Shown: piece after piece, positions 63,351-64,000 of the stretch
Numbering within the stretch: the first letter of the stretch is position 1
Layout of the letters: every line of letters starts with the position of its first letter
NCBI RefSeq assembly: GCF_040222385.1
Contig: NZ_JAVKDF010000022.1
Location: 434,001-498,000 of the forward strand
Length of the DNA stretch: 64,000 nucleotides
Source: Imperialibacter sp040222385
GTDB lineage: Bacteria > Bacteroidota > Bacteroidia > Cytophagales > Cyclobacteriaceae
Direction: 5' to 3'
The notes under the pieces: model-generated
Database searches by the model: none
Told to the model about the DNA's origin: nothing
Seen by the model: only the letters and a program-made list of their open reading frames with translations
Translations under genes and position numbers: made by a program

Positions 63351-64000
63351 TTAATGCATCAACTTGTATACCAATTCTTTCATTAAATCCTCTTCACTGA
63401 TTGAATTGCTGGTAACGCCCTTTGCCTGAAGGTCAGCGTTTTTCAGCAAATGGATATTGCGAATAACCATCATAGCGCTGTAGTTTCTGGCTGCCACCTT
63501 GTACTCTTTCACAAAGAACGGAGAAACTCCTATTTTTCGTGCAAGTTCGTCGTCGGACGCCTGGTTATTTTTGTGCAAGAGCAGCAGCTTGGTGAAGTAA
63601 GTGAACAGAATGACCAAAAGCGGGATAACTGGGTGACTCTTCGTGTTGGCTCCAAAGTACTGGACAATTTGAAAAGCCTTTTTATGGTCTTTCATCCCAA
63701 TGGCCTTCTGAAGCTCAAATTCATTAAAGTCTTTGCTGATGCCCACAAACCGCTGGATATGATGCTCATCCACCACCGTATCACCAGGCAGGTTGACCTT
63801 CACTTTCTTCAGCTCGTTATGTATCCTTTCAAGGTTGTTACCAATATGCTCTGAAAGCATATACACAGCTTTTTCGCTCAACTTTAGCTGAAGGTCGGCG
63901 GCAAACACCTTGATCCACTCAGGCACCTTGTTGTCGTAAATCCTTTTCTCAGCCAGCACCACACAAGCCTTCTCCAATTCCTTGGCCAGCTTTTTCCGGG
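63351..64000 (-). CDS. holA: DNA polymerase III delta subunit, 5' end outside window
   Basis: The C-terminal part (about 215 residues) of HolA, the clamp-loader subunit that opens the sliding clamp. VPEWIKVFAADLQLKLSEKAV, HIGNNLERIHNELKKVKV and the QIVQYFGAN region match the delta collar domain. The frame is open through the window edge (residues RKKLAKELEKACVV), so the TTG at 63977 is internal. Next to the giant TPR gene. Confidence 0.9.
   Translation of the reverse strand, partial: RKKLAKELEKACVVLAEKRIYDNKVPEWIKVFAADLQLKLSEKAVYMLSEHIGNNLERIHNELKKVKVNLPGDTVVDEHHIQRFVGISKDFNEFELQKAIGMKDHKKAFQIVQYFGANTKSHPVIPLLVILFTYFTKLLLLHKNNQASDDELARKIGVSPFFVKEYKVAARNYSAMMVIRNIHLLKNADLQAKGVTSNSISEEDLMKELVYKLMH

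Overview
This looks like 64 kb of chromosome from a Bacteroidota bacterium, most likely order Cytophagales. The evidence is a type IX secretion C-terminal sorting domain on a subtilase, a TonB-dependent receptor with a CarboxypepD_reg-like N-terminal domain, a DUF4249 lipoprotein, the ExbB/ExbD/TonB/SPOR arrangement, weak Shine-Dalgarno sequences with several TTG/GTG starts, and Bacteroidota-type -7 promoter elements (TAnnTTTG). Genus is not assignable by eye. No rRNA, tRNA, CRISPR array, transposase or prophage was seen.

Layout. 1-1.4 kb: 3' part of a caspase-like (C14) protein, ending at a strong hairpin. 1.4-6 kb: a KdpD/KdpE-like two-component pair, a 48-residue membrane microprotein and a TrkH/KtrB potassium transporter, bracketed by copies of a short palindromic repeat that downstream lies inside a 190-bp tandem repeat. 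Matching 11-bp-spaced direct repeats lie upstream of the kinase gene and of the microprotein/transporter, suggesting a KdpE-like regulon wired to Trk/Ktr instead of KdpABC. 6-13.4 kb: DUF4249 lipoprotein, TtcA, a methyltransferase, a membrane protein under a Crp/Fnr regulator with an FNR-type site, a PQQ-propeller protein divergent from a transmembrane helix-turn-helix-like protein, with three 10-bp repeats between them. 13.4-24.4 kb: a CASTOR/POLLUX-like channel, small secreted proteins, two putative glycoside hydrolases and a Vps10/BNR propeller protein. 24.4-33.4 kb: DEAD-box helicase, an ImuC-like DnaE, a TPR protein and GyrA. 33.5-45.8 kb: a long minus-strand run of envelope genes (FKBP lipoprotein, COG3014 lipoprotein, LpoB, TonB-dependent receptor, T9SS subtilase) interleaved with Rpe and MnmA.

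46-53.6 kb, plus strand: methyltransferase, ankyrin-like protein, two tandem paralogous outer-membrane proteins followed without a gap by a secreted TPR-CHAT putative protease, then a MntA/HepT toxin-antitoxin pair and a TrpF-like protein lacking the usual catalytic cysteine. The barrel-barrel-CHAT cluster is the strongest candidate here for an undescribed system.

53.6-64 kb, minus strand: holA (partial), a giant TPR protein, a beta-barrel protein, SPOR protein, ExbB, ExbD, TonB, FolC and TrmB, tightly packed. Much of the window therefore concerns envelope biogenesis and energised outer-membrane transport, with tRNA modification genes (ttcA, mnmA, trmB) and replication genes (gyrA, dnaE-like, holA) interspersed. 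All assignments are from reading motifs and context; no database search was run.
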